Assembly (NCBI GenBank): GCA_029546925.1
Contig: JAKPQM010000008.1
Location: 1-64,000 of the forward strand
Length of the DNA stretch: 64,000 nt
DNA from: Actinomycetes bacterium
Lineage (GTDB): Bacteria > Actinomycetota > Coriobacteriia > Coriobacteriales > Atopobiaceae
Reading direction: 5' to 3'
Below the pieces are notes generated by a model. It searched no databases and had not been told where the DNA came from. It was given only the letters and a program-made list of their open reading frames with translations. This document shows, one piece after another, positions 8,171 to 17,153 of the stretch; position 1 is the stretch's first letter, and every line of letters begins with the position of its first letter. The translations under genes were made by a program, and so were the position numbers.

Positions 8171-8206
8171 ATGAGCTGGGCCCATGCTACATGGGGCCCA
8201 GCTCAT
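8171..8206 (+). terminator. Intercistronic hairpin between binding protein and permease
   Basis: Stem ATGAGCTGGGCCCAT / ATGGGGCCCAGCTCAT, 15 paired bases with one bulge and a 5-nt loop, with no T-run. Likely protects the upstream mRNA and reduces read-through into the permease genes. Confidence 0.7.
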
Positions 8207-8231
8207 ATGGGTTCACTGCCACTGAGTAGAT

Positions 8232-9257
8232 GTGGATATCAGCATGAAACGGCATATAAAACAATCGACGATGAGGCGCCTCATCTCGCTGGCGATGTTG
8301 CTGGCCCTCATCGTTCTGTTCGGGGTGCTGGGAGGCATGAGCTTTCTCAGCGCCGACAACTTCTCCGAGATTTTCCGAAATGCCTCTGTAGTTGCCATCG
8401 TCGGCGTTGGCGTAACGTACGTGATCATCACCTCGGGCATCGACCTCTCCACGGGCAGCATGATGGCGCTTGTTGCAATGACCATGGCGAACATCTACGC
8501 CTATACACTGCTGCCGATCTGGTTGATGATCCTCATCGGCATCGCCGTCGGGCTTATTGCGGGCCTCGTGAATGGCATCATCGTCGCGAAACTCAACGTC
8601 CCCGAGTTCATAGGCACGCTTGCAACATTGGGAATCTTCCGGGCCCTCACCTACCTCATAGCTATCACCGATGAGAATGGCGTCATCCAATCGCAGCCTC
8701 TGATCGTACCTGAATACACGGTGCTCGGCGGATCCGTTGGCGCCGTGTTCTACGTAACCATCGCGATGGCCATCTTCGTCATCGCGGGCGAGGTCGTCCT
8801 CAAGTACACCCGCTTCGGCACGAACCTCTATGCAGTCGGCGCCAGCAAGAAGTCGGCAACCCTCTCGGGCATCGACGTGCCGCGCACACGCATGATCGCC
8901 TATGTGATCGTGGGCTTCTGCGTGGCTGTGGGCAGCGTTTTCACCACCGCGCGCCTTCAGAGCACTACGGCACTTCTTGGCTCGGACTTCGAGTTCAACC
9001 CCATCGCGGCAGCCGTTATCGGCGGTGTCTCGCTTGCGGGAGGCTCGGGTGACATCATCGGCACGCTCATCGGCTCCGTCTTCATGGCCACGCTCGAGAA
9101 CGGTTTGCTCAAGCTGCACATGAACACCGCATTCCAATACATCATCAAGGGTATCGTCATCATCGCCGTCGTCGTCTTCGACTCCATGTACCGAAAGCGC
9201 ATGGACAGGATTGCCAAGGAGCGCGGAGCTCAGGCGGAAGAAGGTGTTGGAGCATGA
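8232..9257 (+). CDS. ABC transporter permease (RbsC/BPD_transp_2 family)
   Basis: A protein of 341 residues. The frame opens at GTG 8232; an ATG at 8244 (MKRHIKQSTM…) is an alternative and neither has a strong ribosome site. It has about nine to ten hydrophobic segments and the family blocks SGIDLSTGSMMAL (about residues 68-80), TRFGTNLYAVGASKKSATLSG and VIGGVSLAGGSGDIIGTL. It forms the transmembrane channel with the second permease. It overlaps the next gene by 4 nt (ATGA), so the two are translationally coupled. Confidence 0.88.
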   Translation: MDISMKRHIKQSTMRRLISLAMLLALIVLFGVLGGMSFLSADNFSEIFRNASVVAIVGVGVTYVIITSGIDLSTGSMMALVAMTMANIYAYTLLPIWLMILIGIAVGLIAGLVNGIIVAKLNVPEFIGTLATLGIFRALTYLIAITDENGVIQSQPLIVPEYTVLGGSVGAVFYVTIAMAIFVIAGEVVLKYTRFGTNLYAVGASKKSATLSGIDVPRTRMIAYVIVGFCVAVGSVFTTARLQSTTALLGSDFEFNPIAAAVIGGVSLAGGSGDIIGTLIGSVFMATLENGLLKLHMNTAFQYIIKGIVIIAVVVFDSMYRKRMDRIAKERGAQAEEGVGA

Positions 9258-10768
9258 GCAAAGATCTTCTGCTCGAGGCAAACCATATTTACAAGAGCTT
9301 CAGCGGCATTCCGGTTCTGCAGGACGTTCACTTCGACGTCCGCAAGGGCGAGGTGCATGCCCTCATGGGCGAGAACGGTGCCGGTAAGTCCACGTTGATC
9401 AAGATCATCACGGGCATCTATACCAAGGACGAAGGCCAGATCAGCTGGGAGGGCAAACCAGTAGAGATCAACAGCTACCAAGATTGCCTGAATTTGGGTA
9501 TCTCATGCATCTACCAAGAGCTCTCGGTCATCCCACCGCTCACGGTGGCGCAGAACGTGTTTCTGCGCAAGGAGCCGCTCAGAGCTGGACTCATCGACTA
9601 CGACAAGATGAATAAAATGACCCAGCAGCTCATCGACTCGTACGACTTCCCACTCAAACCCACGACGATCGTGGAGGATTTGGGCATGGGGCAGCGCCAG
9701 CTGGTTGAGATCCTGAAGGGACTGTCCAACGACTCGAAGCTCCTCATCATGGACGAACCCACCTCGTCCCTCTCGGGCAAGGAGGCGGAGAGCCTCTTCG
9801 GCATCATCTGCAAGCTCCGCGATCAGGGCGTATCGATCATCTACATCTCACATCGCCTTGAGGAGGTCTACCGTCTGTCCGACCGCCTCACGATCCTGCG
9901 CGATGGCAAGAACGCCGCCGTCCTCGAGAAGGACGAGATCATCCCCAAGGTGGTCATCGAGACGATGATCGGCAAGGAGATGGAGGAGGTCGACGACTCC
10001 AGCAAGCAGCTTCATTCGGATGATGGCCCCGTCTGCCTCGAGGTGAAGGGGCTCACGGACTCCGCGAACCGTTTCCGCAACATCAGTTTCCAAGTACGGC
10101 ACGGGGAGATCCTCGGCGTAGGCGGCCTCATCGGTGCCGGGCGCACCGAGGTCGTACGTGCGATCTACGGTGTGGATAAGGCCGCAAGCGGAGAGGTGCT
10201 GCTTGACGGCGAGAAGCTTGACCCCAACCCGGCACTGAGCATCCGCAAGGGCATTGGCTTCGTCCCCGAAGATCGCCGCAAGCAGGGCTTCATCCCGCTC
10301 CTCTCCACAGTTAAGAACGTAGCGCTCACCAACTACGACATCATCAAGCGCACCGGTATCGCCATCGACGAGAACGACGAGCTTGAACTGAGCAAGAAGG
10401 CCATCGAAGCCATCGACATCCGGCCTGCTGATCCGCAGAAGGAAGTCGGCACCATGTCTGGTGGCAACCAGCAGAAGGTGGTCCTCGGCAAGTGGCTTGT
10501 GCGCGGTCTCAAGCTGCTGATTGTCGACGAGCCGACGGCAGGCATCGACGTCGGCGCCAAGGCCGAGATCTACGGCATCCTCGACCAACTCGCTTCCGAT
10601 GGCGTCGCGGTCATCGTCGTCTCCTCCGACCTCCAAGAGCTCCTCCGCGTCTCGCACCGCATCATCGTCATGAGAAAAGGCGATATCGTGCGGGAGTTCA
10701 AGGACGAGACGGTCACTCAGGCAAAGATTCTTGCGGCCATGCAGGGCGTTGAGGAGGAAGAGAAATAA
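9254..10768 (+). CDS. Sugar ABC transporter ATP-binding protein (RbsA-like, two domains)
   Basis: A protein of 504 residues with two ABC domains in one chain. The first has Walker A GENGAGKST at residues 39-47, an LGMGQRQLVEILKGLS signature region and LLIMDEPTSSL Walker B. The second has a degenerate P-loop (GGLIGAGRTEV), the SGGNQQKVVLGKWL signature and LLIVDEPTAGID. This asymmetry is normal for carbohydrate importers of the CUT2 class (ribose, xylose, galactose). It overlaps permease genes at both ends (4 nt and 1 nt). It energises import of the ligand bound by the 7079 lipoprotein. Confidence 0.92.
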   Translation: MSKDLLLEANHIYKSFSGIPVLQDVHFDVRKGEVHALMGENGAGKSTLIKIITGIYTKDEGQISWEGKPVEINSYQDCLNLGISCIYQELSVIPPLTVAQNVFLRKEPLRAGLIDYDKMNKMTQQLIDSYDFPLKPTTIVEDLGMGQRQLVEILKGLSNDSKLLIMDEPTSSLSGKEAESLFGIICKLRDQGVSIIYISHRLEEVYRLSDRLTILRDGKNAAVLEKDEIIPKVVIETMIGKEMEEVDDSSKQLHSDDGPVCLEVKGLTDSANRFRNISFQVRHGEILGVGGLIGAGRTEVVRAIYGVDKAASGEVLLDGEKLDPNPALSIRKGIGFVPEDRRKQGFIPLLSTVKNVALTNYDIIKRTGIAIDENDELELSKKAIEAIDIRPADPQKEVGTMSGGNQQKVVLGKWLVRGLKLLIVDEPTAGIDVGAKAEIYGILDQLASDGVAVIVVSSDLQELLRVSHRIIVMRKGDIVREFKDETVTQAKILAAMQGVEEEEK

Positions 10769-11769
10769 TGAAGAAAATTGACTGGGGAAAGATGAGCAAG
10801 CCGATCATTCTGGTTGGCTCCATCGTCATCCTCTCCGTTCTGAGGCCGCAGTCGTTCCTTACGGCCAACAACTTTGCAAACGTGCTCTGGTCCGTCTCCG
10901 TCATAGGCATTATGACCTGCGGCACCGTATTCGTGTTCCTTGCCGGCGGCATCGATCTCTCGATCGGAACGCTCGCGGGGTTGAGCGCCATCACGGTGGT
11001 CGAGATCATCGAAAAGATGGGGGCGACGAATGCGAGCGTGATCATAGGCATCACGGCAGCACTATGCGTGGGAGCGCTCGCGGGCGTGGTTCACGGCCTC
11101 ATCATCACCAAGTTCAACATCCCCGCATTTCTCGTGACCTTTGCTGCCCAGAGCGTCTACCTCGGACTTTCGATGGTCATCACCAACAACCGAATCGTGA
11201 GCGCACGTGAGCCGGCTCTCTTCACCTCCATCGGCTCGATGAAGATCCTAGGCTTTCCGCTTCCCATCTACCTCATGGTCATCATCGCCCTGATCAGCTG
11301 GTTCGCCCTCTCGAGGACCACCTTCGGCCGCGACATCTACGCCGTGGGCGGCAACCCCGAGGCATCCGAGATATCGGGCGTAAACGTGAACAAGGACATC
11401 GTCCTCTGCTACGTCTTCTCAGGTTTGACGGCGGCCATCGGCGGCATCGTGCTCGCCTCCATGACACAGCAGGGTATGGCATCTACGGGCAGCGGATACG
11501 AAACCCAGGTCATCACAGCTGCGGTCATCGGCGGCGTAAGCCTCCTCGGCGGCGTGGGCACCGTTCCCGGTTGCATCTACGGCGTCGTGATCATGGGTCT
11601 CATCAACAACGGCCTCAACCTCATGAGCGTGCCGTCAACGCAAAGCGGCCTCGTCCAAGGCATCGTGATCATCATCGCCGTCGCCTTCGATGCGCTGCAG
11701 CACCAGGATCAGTCGCGCAAAAAGGTTAAGAAGATTTCCGAGCAGATCAAGGGGACGGCTACCAGCTAG
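10768..11769 (+). CDS. ABC transporter permease (RbsC family, second)
   Basis: A protein of 333 residues; its start shares one base with the previous stop (TAATG). It has multiple hydrophobic segments and the same hallmarks as the first permease (AGGIDLSIGTLAGLSA, SRTTFGRDIYAVGGNPEASEISG, VIGGVSLLGGVGTVPG). CUT2 importers with two different permease genes probably form a heterodimer; that pairing is inferred from gene order. A lysine-rich cytoplasmic tail follows the last helix. Confidence 0.88.
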   Translation: MKKIDWGKMSKPIILVGSIVILSVLRPQSFLTANNFANVLWSVSVIGIMTCGTVFVFLAGGIDLSIGTLAGLSAITVVEIIEKMGATNASVIIGITAALCVGALAGVVHGLIITKFNIPAFLVTFAAQSVYLGLSMVITNNRIVSAREPALFTSIGSMKILGFPLPIYLMVIIALISWFALSRTTFGRDIYAVGGNPEASEISGVNVNKDIVLCYVFSGLTAAIGGIVLASMTQQGMASTGSGYETQVITAAVIGGVSLLGGVGTVPGCIYGVVIMGLINNGLNLMSVPSTQSGLVQGIVIIIAVAFDALQHQDQSRKKVKKISEQIKGTATS

Positions 11770-11795
11770 CCATGAACCGACAGGGAGTGATTGTT

Positions 11796-12698
11796 ATGAG
11801 GAAGATCGATGCGCACCTGCATCTCGCGAAGATCATTGCGGGCTACTGTGCGCGCGGAGAGAGCCGTGCGGCGGGCAACGGCATGGTGATCTGGGCAAAC
11901 GGAGACAGCTACCAGCTGATTCCGGAGGGCTTGGGAAACGAGTCCTTCCTTGCCGAGGCCGCGCTCAAGCTTATGGACGAAAACGAGGTCGAGAAGGCCG
12001 TCCTCATGCAGGGCTCGCTTTACGGCTTCCAGAACGAGTACTACCGCGAGATCCTGAAAACGTATCCCGGCCGCTTCTGTCCGACCGTCTCGGTTGATCC
12101 GTCCATGGCAAACCATATGGAGATTCTCGAGCGCTTCTTCCGCGACGAGGGTTTTCGTGCCGCCAAGTTCGAAGTGAGCTCGGGCGGCGGCCTCATGGGC
12201 GCGAACCCATCCTTCGTGCTCAGCGACCATATGATGGAAATCTTCCAGTTTGTCGAGGATTACAAGGGCACGGTCGCACTGGATATAGGCGACCTCATGA
12301 TGGACAGCCACCAGCCCGCCTCTATCGTGCGCATCGCCAAGCGCTGCCCCAATCTCAAGATCGTGGTCTGCCACCTGTGCGCCCCCCATCGGGATCTCCA
12401 CGATGAATGGGTGGCCGAGCTCCGCATGATGAAGCAGGACAACGTCTGGTTCGACATCTCCTCCATCCCCAAGATCCTGACGCCCGATGTCTACCCCTAT
12501 CCGGATGCCGCCGAGTTCCTCAAGGAAGCAAAGGGCATCATCGGTGCCAAGCGCCTGCTCTGGGGCACCGATGCGCCGTACGCCGCCACCCAGGACAGCT
12601 ATGAGCACTTGTCCGACTACCTCATGAAGAACGAGGCTTTCACCGACGACGAGCTCGCCGACGTCTACTACAACAACGCGAACGAGGTCTACTTCTAG
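11796..12698 (+). CDS. Amidohydrolase-family TIM-barrel hydrolase
   Basis: A protein of 300 residues. Start chosen at the ATG 9 nt after ACAGGGAGTG; an ATG 24 nt earlier overlaps that site. MRKIDAHLHL gives the HxH metal pair (His7, His9). A histidine after the barrel strand KIVVCHLCAPH (about residue 190) and Asp in LLWGTDAPY (about residue 251) complete the Amidohydro_2 metal site. Such enzymes hydrolyse lactones or decarboxylate, e.g. 4-sulfomuconolactone or 2-pyrone-4,6-dicarboxylate lactonases. It follows the ABC operon by 26 nt and probably processes the imported compound. Substrate unknown. Confidence 0.8.
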   Translation: MRKIDAHLHLAKIIAGYCARGESRAAGNGMVIWANGDSYQLIPEGLGNESFLAEAALKLMDENEVEKAVLMQGSLYGFQNEYYREILKTYPGRFCPTVSVDPSMANHMEILERFFRDEGFRAAKFEVSSGGGLMGANPSFVLSDHMMEIFQFVEDYKGTVALDIGDLMMDSHQPASIVRIAKRCPNLKIVVCHLCAPHRDLHDEWVAELRMMKQDNVWFDISSIPKILTPDVYPYPDAAEFLKEAKGIIGAKRLLWGTDAPYAATQDSYEHLSDYLMKNEAFTDDELADVYYNNANEVYF

Positions 12699-12712
12699 GA
12701 AGGAGCAGGGAC

Positions 12713-13711
12713 ATGACCAAGGTTGTTTCCCTCTACGCCTCTCGCTCGCCGATGTATGAGGATCTCAATCGGAGGGCAAGCGATTATGCCAAGGACTTGG
12801 GGTTCGAATATGTCTGGGCACCTCATGACGACTACAGCGACGAATACGCGATCGAGCAGCTCAAGGATGCCGATGCCGGCATCATCGATGTGGACCCGTT
12901 TGACAAAAAGATCTTCTCGCAGCTGGGCGACAGGTGCCGTCTGCTCGTACGCTATGGCGTAGGGTTCGACGCCGTGAACCTCGCAGACGCTACCGAGGAG
13001 GGCATCGCCATCGCTCGTACCGCAGGCGCGAATGCCGAAAGCGTCGCTGAGATGGCACTCGCGCTCATCATGGCAGCCAAGCGGCAGCTTCTCTTGAACC
13101 AACGCATCGTCGATGCTGGGGCATGGGATCACAACATCGGTGGCGAGCTTTTGGGCAAGAAGGTGGGCATCTTGGGCTTTGGAGCCATCGGGAGGCGCCT
13201 CGCACGTCTGCTGGGCGGCTTCGACGCTGAGATATATGCGTATGATCCCAACCTGAACGAGGATGCCATCGCAGACCTCGGCGCTCGCCGAGCGGATCTC
13301 GAGACCATCTTCAGCGAGTGCGATGCCATCAGCGTGCACGTCCCGTACTTCCCGGCAACGCATCACATGGTCGGTGCGCATCTGCTTTCGCTCATGAAGC
13401 CGGACGCCGTCATCGTATGCACCTCACGTGGCAATGTCGTGGACGAGGACGCTCTTGCAAAGGTGCTCCGCGAGCACAGGATCCTAGGTGCCGGACTCGA
13501 CGTCTTCGCACAGGAACCCCTGCCCATGGACTCGCCGCTGAGGGGACTCGACAATGTCGTGCTAACCCCGCACGTATCGGCGCAGACCACCGACGCGCTC
13601 TGGAACATCTATAGACGCGCCTTGGAGATAACGGCTGACTTCTTCGCTGGTCGCGAACTTGGCAAGGCGGATCTTCTCAACCCCGACTACGTCAAGAAGG
13701 AACGCGTCTAG
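12713..13711 (+). CDS. D-isomer-specific 2-hydroxyacid dehydrogenase
   Basis: A protein of 332 residues with an AGGAAGGAG ribosome site. An N-terminal catalytic half is followed by an NAD(P)-binding Rossmann segment VGILGFGAIGRRLARLLGG (about residues 145-163). Family catalytic residues are seen as Arg in CTSRGNVVDEDAL (about 235), Glu in the FAQEPL segment, and His in VVLTPHVSAQTT (about 285). It interconverts a 2-keto acid and a D-2-hydroxy acid with NAD(P)H. It lies 14 nt after the amidohydrolase, so the two likely act in succession on a sugar-acid-like substrate. Close to phosphoglycerate/hydroxypyruvate-type enzymes; exact substrate open. Confidence 0.85.
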   Translation: MTKVVSLYASRSPMYEDLNRRASDYAKDLGFEYVWAPHDDYSDEYAIEQLKDADAGIIDVDPFDKKIFSQLGDRCRLLVRYGVGFDAVNLADATEEGIAIARTAGANAESVAEMALALIMAAKRQLLLNQRIVDAGAWDHNIGGELLGKKVGILGFGAIGRRLARLLGGFDAEIYAYDPNLNEDAIADLGARRADLETIFSECDAISVHVPYFPATHHMVGAHLLSLMKPDAVIVCTSRGNVVDEDALAKVLREHRILGAGLDVFAQEPLPMDSPLRGLDNVVLTPHVSAQTTDALWNIYRRALEITADFFAGRELGKADLLNPDYVKKERV

Positions 13712-13737
13712 CCCGAAGACGACCCCCCCTTCCCCGT

Positions 13738-13773
13738 GGCGGCCGGCGCTATCCTGCCGGCCGCCATCTCTTC
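13738..13773. terminator. Terminator closing the ABC/dehydrogenase operon
   Basis: Perfect 10-bp stem GGCGGCCGGC / GCCGGCCGCC with an 8-nt loop, then ATCTCTTCG. It lies between convergent genes and could serve both strands, though neither side has a strong T-run. Confidence 0.7.
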
Positions 13774-13817
13774 GCTGGGGGTATTGGACTATGCAGCCAA
13801 GCTGCGGCATACAATCC

Positions 13818-14309
13818 TTATGAGGCGCAGGTATCGAGACGAACCTTGATGACGATCTTCTTGATACGGGCGGGGGCATCCCCCACCTGTATCGCAGGCA
13901 CGTGCATGTCCCACGGGAAGAAGACGGCGTAGCTGCCCGGTCTCATGTTGATGCAACTCTCGCCTGCGTCAGGATTCTCCTTCCAGAGGCAGATGTCGCG
14001 CGGCGTGTCGAGAAGATCCTCGTCAGGCGTGTTATCGCCCATGTCGGGATACCAGCCGATAGCCTCCGGCCCCCCTGCCGCCAAGAACTGCACGTCAATG
14101 TACTTCCGATGGGACTCCGGTTTGATCTCCCGCCTCGGTTTTGTCATCACGTCGAGAACCTGCATGATCATGCGGTCATCATCCAAGGGATACACCCCGG
14201 GCTCGCAGGCCGCCGGTGCTCCCGACGCGAGGATCTTGAGGGCGCGGCGTATAGCTTCTGGGTAGAGATCCCATCGCGCGGGGCTCTCGTTCACATTTCC
14301 GGCAAGCAT
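13818..14309 (-). CDS. YhcH/YjgK/YiaL-family protein (DUF386)
   Basis: A protein of 163 residues. Family features are visible: E…KYIDVQFLAAGGPEAIGWYP in the middle, SYAVFFPWDMHVPAIQ near residue 130 with the conserved metal-binding His, and the closing IKKIVIKVRL strand. Members are small cupin-like proteins (EbgC, YhcH) that bind a metal and often act as sugar anomerases or mutarotases in catabolic operons. It runs divergently from the GntR regulator at 14458, sharing a 148-nt intergenic region. A second family member is at 20210-20662. Confidence 0.85.
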   Translation of the reverse strand: MLAGNVNESPARWDLYPEAIRRALKILASGAPAACEPGVYPLDDDRMIMQVLDVMTKPRREIKPESHRKYIDVQFLAAGGPEAIGWYPDMGDNTPDEDLLDTPRDICLWKENPDAGESCINMRPGSYAVFFPWDMHVPAIQVGDAPARIKKIVIKVRLDTCAS

Positions 14310-14457
14310 CGATGGCTCCTTTCAAGACGCGGGATACAACCCGTAAACAGGCTGGCGCCAAATCCCAACCGTATGATGGGGCTTCGGCGTATGTCTGATA
14401 TTCTGTATGAGATGGGGCCTGCAGGGGCTCGGAAATATCCGAACGGTAAGGTGGATC

Positions 14458-15285
14458 ATGGAAATGGGAATGGCACGTGCGGTGAGCGAGGCGGCGCAGA
14501 CCGCGCCGAAGCGCAGGGGCAGCGATGCCTCGGGTGAGATGGTCGTGCTGCCCAAGTCTGATGACGAGACGAATGCCGACTATGCATATCGTACCCTCAG
14601 ATACAACATCCTCATGTTCACCATGCCTCCGGGCTCGCTGCTGCGAGAAGCCTCGGTCGCCCATCGGCTGGGCATATCCAAGACTCCCGTGCACCAAGCC
14701 GTGGGGATGCTTCGGGAGCAGCTGCTCGTCGATGTCGCCCCCCAAAGCGCTACGCATATCTCCCGCATCAACGTAAGCGCCATGCGCCAAGGATCGCTCT
14801 TGCGGACCGATGTCGAGGCAACGACGCTCTTCCGCATGGCCGGCAGGCTTCCGAGCAGCTATATCGTGCGCTTGGGCGAGTGCCTCGCGCAACAGCGCCT
14901 CACGCTCGACACCAGCCCGCTCGACATATTCCGCCTCGCAACCCTCGACGATGAGTTCCATCGCATCGTCTTCGAGGGATCGGGGCTTGAGTTCACGTGG
15001 CGATCGATCAGGACCGCATCAACCCACTACGATCGCGTGCGGTTCATGGGCTTGGTCTACGGTTTCGATGATCCCGCTGCCTTCCATCATGACCACGAGG
15101 ACCTCTACAAGAGGCTCGCGTTCGGCACGCGGCTCACGAAGGACCAGCTCTACACATTTATCTATGGCCATCTGAATCACTATGTGGACTTCTTCGACAA
15201 GATGGTGATGGACCATCCCGACTACTTCGATTTCGGCCCCGTTCCAGGAGATACCGTACAAGACGCGCTCGGCGAGCGCCTATAG
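14458..15285 (+). CDS. GntR-family transcriptional regulator
   Basis: A protein of 275 residues. Start chosen at the ATG 3-4 nt after AAGGTGG; the longer frame (from 14407) has no ribosome site. Residues about 47-115 form the winged helix: LRYNILMFTMPPGSLLREAS, then HRLGISKTPVHQAVGMLREQ, the recognition helix. The C-terminal ~150 residues are helical with D/H residues (DDEFHRIVFEGS, FHHDHEDLYKRLAFG, FIYGHLNHYVD), the pattern of FCD ligand-binding domains that hold a metal and a small acid. It is a good candidate for the protein that reads the ACCGTTCAT sites nearby, but that link is untested. Confidence 0.85.
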   Translation: MEMGMARAVSEAAQTAPKRRGSDASGEMVVLPKSDDETNADYAYRTLRYNILMFTMPPGSLLREASVAHRLGISKTPVHQAVGMLREQLLVDVAPQSATHISRINVSAMRQGSLLRTDVEATTLFRMAGRLPSSYIVRLGECLAQQRLTLDTSPLDIFRLATLDDEFHRIVFEGSGLEFTWRSIRTASTHYDRVRFMGLVYGFDDPAAFHHDHEDLYKRLAFGTRLTKDQLYTFIYGHLNHYVDFFDKMVMDHPDYFDFGPVPGDTVQDALGERL

Positions 15286-15441
15286 AAACGGCTCTCCCCG
15301 GCCACAATGCGGGGCGTACGCCCGTGCTTTCATCGTCCAGAACGATGCAGTTTGAAATTTCAGTTGTGTTGCAAAACGCGTAAAAATGCGACGCGTAGCG
15401 CTTTGAGTAGCATAAATAACCTCCATTAACGGGATATTCGG

Positions 15442-15637
15442 TACCGTTCATCGGCCATTATGTGCTGTCATGCGAAGATTTCGTGAAAGAGAAACTAATA
15501 TTCCAGTAGATAATCCTTCCCATGGGAACGCACCCCTCAGCGAGATGCGCGTCCATAGGCGGGATCAACGTGCGGCCTAGGGAGAGAGGGGGGGGTTGGA
15601 TCGGGTCTTCTCGTCGGTTCTCTGAAAGGAAGGGCAT
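15442..15637 (+). promoter_or_regulatory. Conserved 196-nt leader B with ACCGTTCAT site
   Basis: TACCGTTCATCGGC at 15442-15455, AACTAATATTCCAGTAG at 15493-15509, then a GGGAGAGAGG-type G-run and TCTGAAAGGAAGGG before the ATG at 15638. Offsets to the ATG (196 and 145) equal those of leader A exactly. Sequence between the landmarks is diverged but keeps the same order of blocks. Probably a co-regulated promoter and leader created by duplication. Confidence 0.6.
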
Positions 15638-17026
15638 ATGGAATTTTTTATCGGTATCCTCCTCATCGCGTCATTCTTCGCTTTTGCGTTCTACTGCATC
15701 AAGGGATACAACCTTATGGCTGGCTTCCTTACGATGGCCACGCTTTGGTTGATCCTCTCCCTGCTCGGCACGCTCGGTGCATCCCCCGCCTTCATCGAGG
15801 CCAACCCCGTGCTGCAGTTCGGTGAGGGAACTGACGTCACGCTCGTCAACATCCTGAACACCGTCTACCAGTCCGGTCCCGAGGGCTGGGGAACCATCCT
15901 CATCAACTTCCTCTTCGGCGCTTGGTTCGGTCGCGTCCTCATGGACACGGGCATCGCTTCGACCATCATCCGCAAGACGGTCGAGCTCGGCGGCGATAAG
16001 CCCCTCATCACCATCATCCTGCTCGACATCGTCACCGCGATCATCTTCACCTCGATGACCGGCGCCGGCCCCGTTATGGCCGTGGGCGTCATCGTGCTCC
16101 CGATCCTCATGTCGCTCGGCATCCCCAAGACCATCGCGCTCTTCACCTTCATCTCATCGGTCGGCGCGGGCTGCTATCTCAATCCCGTTTTCTTCGCCCA
16201 GTATCGCGCCTTCGTCATCGACCCCGACCAGCTTCCCGACTTCCTCTTCGGCTGGTACGCCCAGAACTGGGGCTACTACGCCATGGGGATCATGGTCGTC
16301 GTCACGCTCATCATGACGGCGGTCTATCTGCGCACCAATAAGAAGAGCCATGCTTGGGCAGCCCAAGCTGCCCCCCAGGCGCAGAAGGACGCTCCCGGTT
16401 ACACCTTGATCCTCCCGCTTGTTCCCGTCATCCTCAACATCGCATTCAACTTCTCCGTCATCGGCGGCTTCGTCCTCGCGGGCATGCTGGCGCTTTGGCT
16501 ATGCGGGAAGTTCGACAAGGGCTTCCGCGAGAACATCCAGTACATCAGCAAGCTCATGTACGATGGCACCGTTGACACGGCCCCCATGGTCGGCTTCCTG
16601 CTGTGCCTCCCCATGTTCAACACGGTCGCACGCTATGCGTCCCCGTACTTCAGCGCCGTCCTCGGTCCCATCATCCCGCAATCCACGCTGATGATCTGCG
16701 TCCTGTTCACGGTGCTTTTGTTCTTCAGCCTCTTCCGCGGACCGCTGACGCTCGTCGGCTGCGGCGCTGCCACGCTCGGCGTCCTCAAGAACGTTGCGAC
16801 TTTCTCCGTCCCGTTCATGTACTGCGTCTTCGCCATCCCCACCATCACCGGAAACCTCGCTTCCTGCATCACGCAGAGCTGGACTGCATGGGGCCTCTCG
16901 TACACGAAGGTCGAGTCGAAGGACTTCCTGCGCCTCACGGTCCCGACCCTCTACATCGGCGGTGCCCTGCTCTTCATCCTGACCTTCATCACGATGGGAG
17001 CCCTCGGTGCCGAGTGGTTCGTGTAG
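15638..17026 (+). CDS. Ion-transporter-superfamily permease (GntP/CitM-like), organic-anion uptake
   Basis: A protein of 462 residues with an AAAGGAAGGG site. There are about 11-12 hydrophobic segments, with a charged central loop near residue 235 (RTNKKSHAWAAQ). Re-entrant-type GA-rich stretches (TSMTGAGPVMAVGVIVLPIL; FRGPLTLVGCGAATLGVL) resemble the two half-helix loops of the ion-transporter superfamily that carries gluconate, citrate or lactate. I do not see a closer named match. It starts the second transcription unit with the shared leader and precedes a hydantoinase/oxoprolinase-family gene. It probably imports an acid or amide substrate for that enzyme. Confidence 0.7.
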   Translation: MEFFIGILLIASFFAFAFYCIKGYNLMAGFLTMATLWLILSLLGTLGASPAFIEANPVLQFGEGTDVTLVNILNTVYQSGPEGWGTILINFLFGAWFGRVLMDTGIASTIIRKTVELGGDKPLITIILLDIVTAIIFTSMTGAGPVMAVGVIVLPILMSLGIPKTIALFTFISSVGAGCYLNPVFFAQYRAFVIDPDQLPDFLFGWYAQNWGYYAMGIMVVVTLIMTAVYLRTNKKSHAWAAQAAPQAQKDAPGYTLILPLVPVILNIAFNFSVIGGFVLAGMLALWLCGKFDKGFRENIQYISKLMYDGTVDTAPMVGFLLCLPMFNTVARYASPYFSAVLGPIIPQSTLMICVLFTVLLFFSLFRGPLTLVGCGAATLGVLKNVATFSVPFMYCVFAIPTITGNLASCITQSWTAWGLSYTKVESKDFLRLTVPTLYIGGALLFILTFITMGALGAEWFV

Positions 17027-17092
17027 GATCCTGCACGCCGCAGCCCCTGGGTGTACGTGCAGTCGCGTAACTGCTTAAGAGCTCACGGATGT

Positions 17093-17135
17093 GGCGGGCA
17101 TGTCGGAAGGAAGATCGCCTCTTGGCATGCCCGCC
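17093..17135 (+). terminator. Intercistronic hairpin before HyuA-like gene
   Basis: Perfect 10-bp stem GGCGGGCATG / CATGCCCGCC with a 23-nt loop. It lies 18 nt before the start of the next gene, so it may also modulate its translation. No T-run. Confidence 0.5.
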
Positions 17136-17153
17136 TCGTTATTAGGAGGAACT

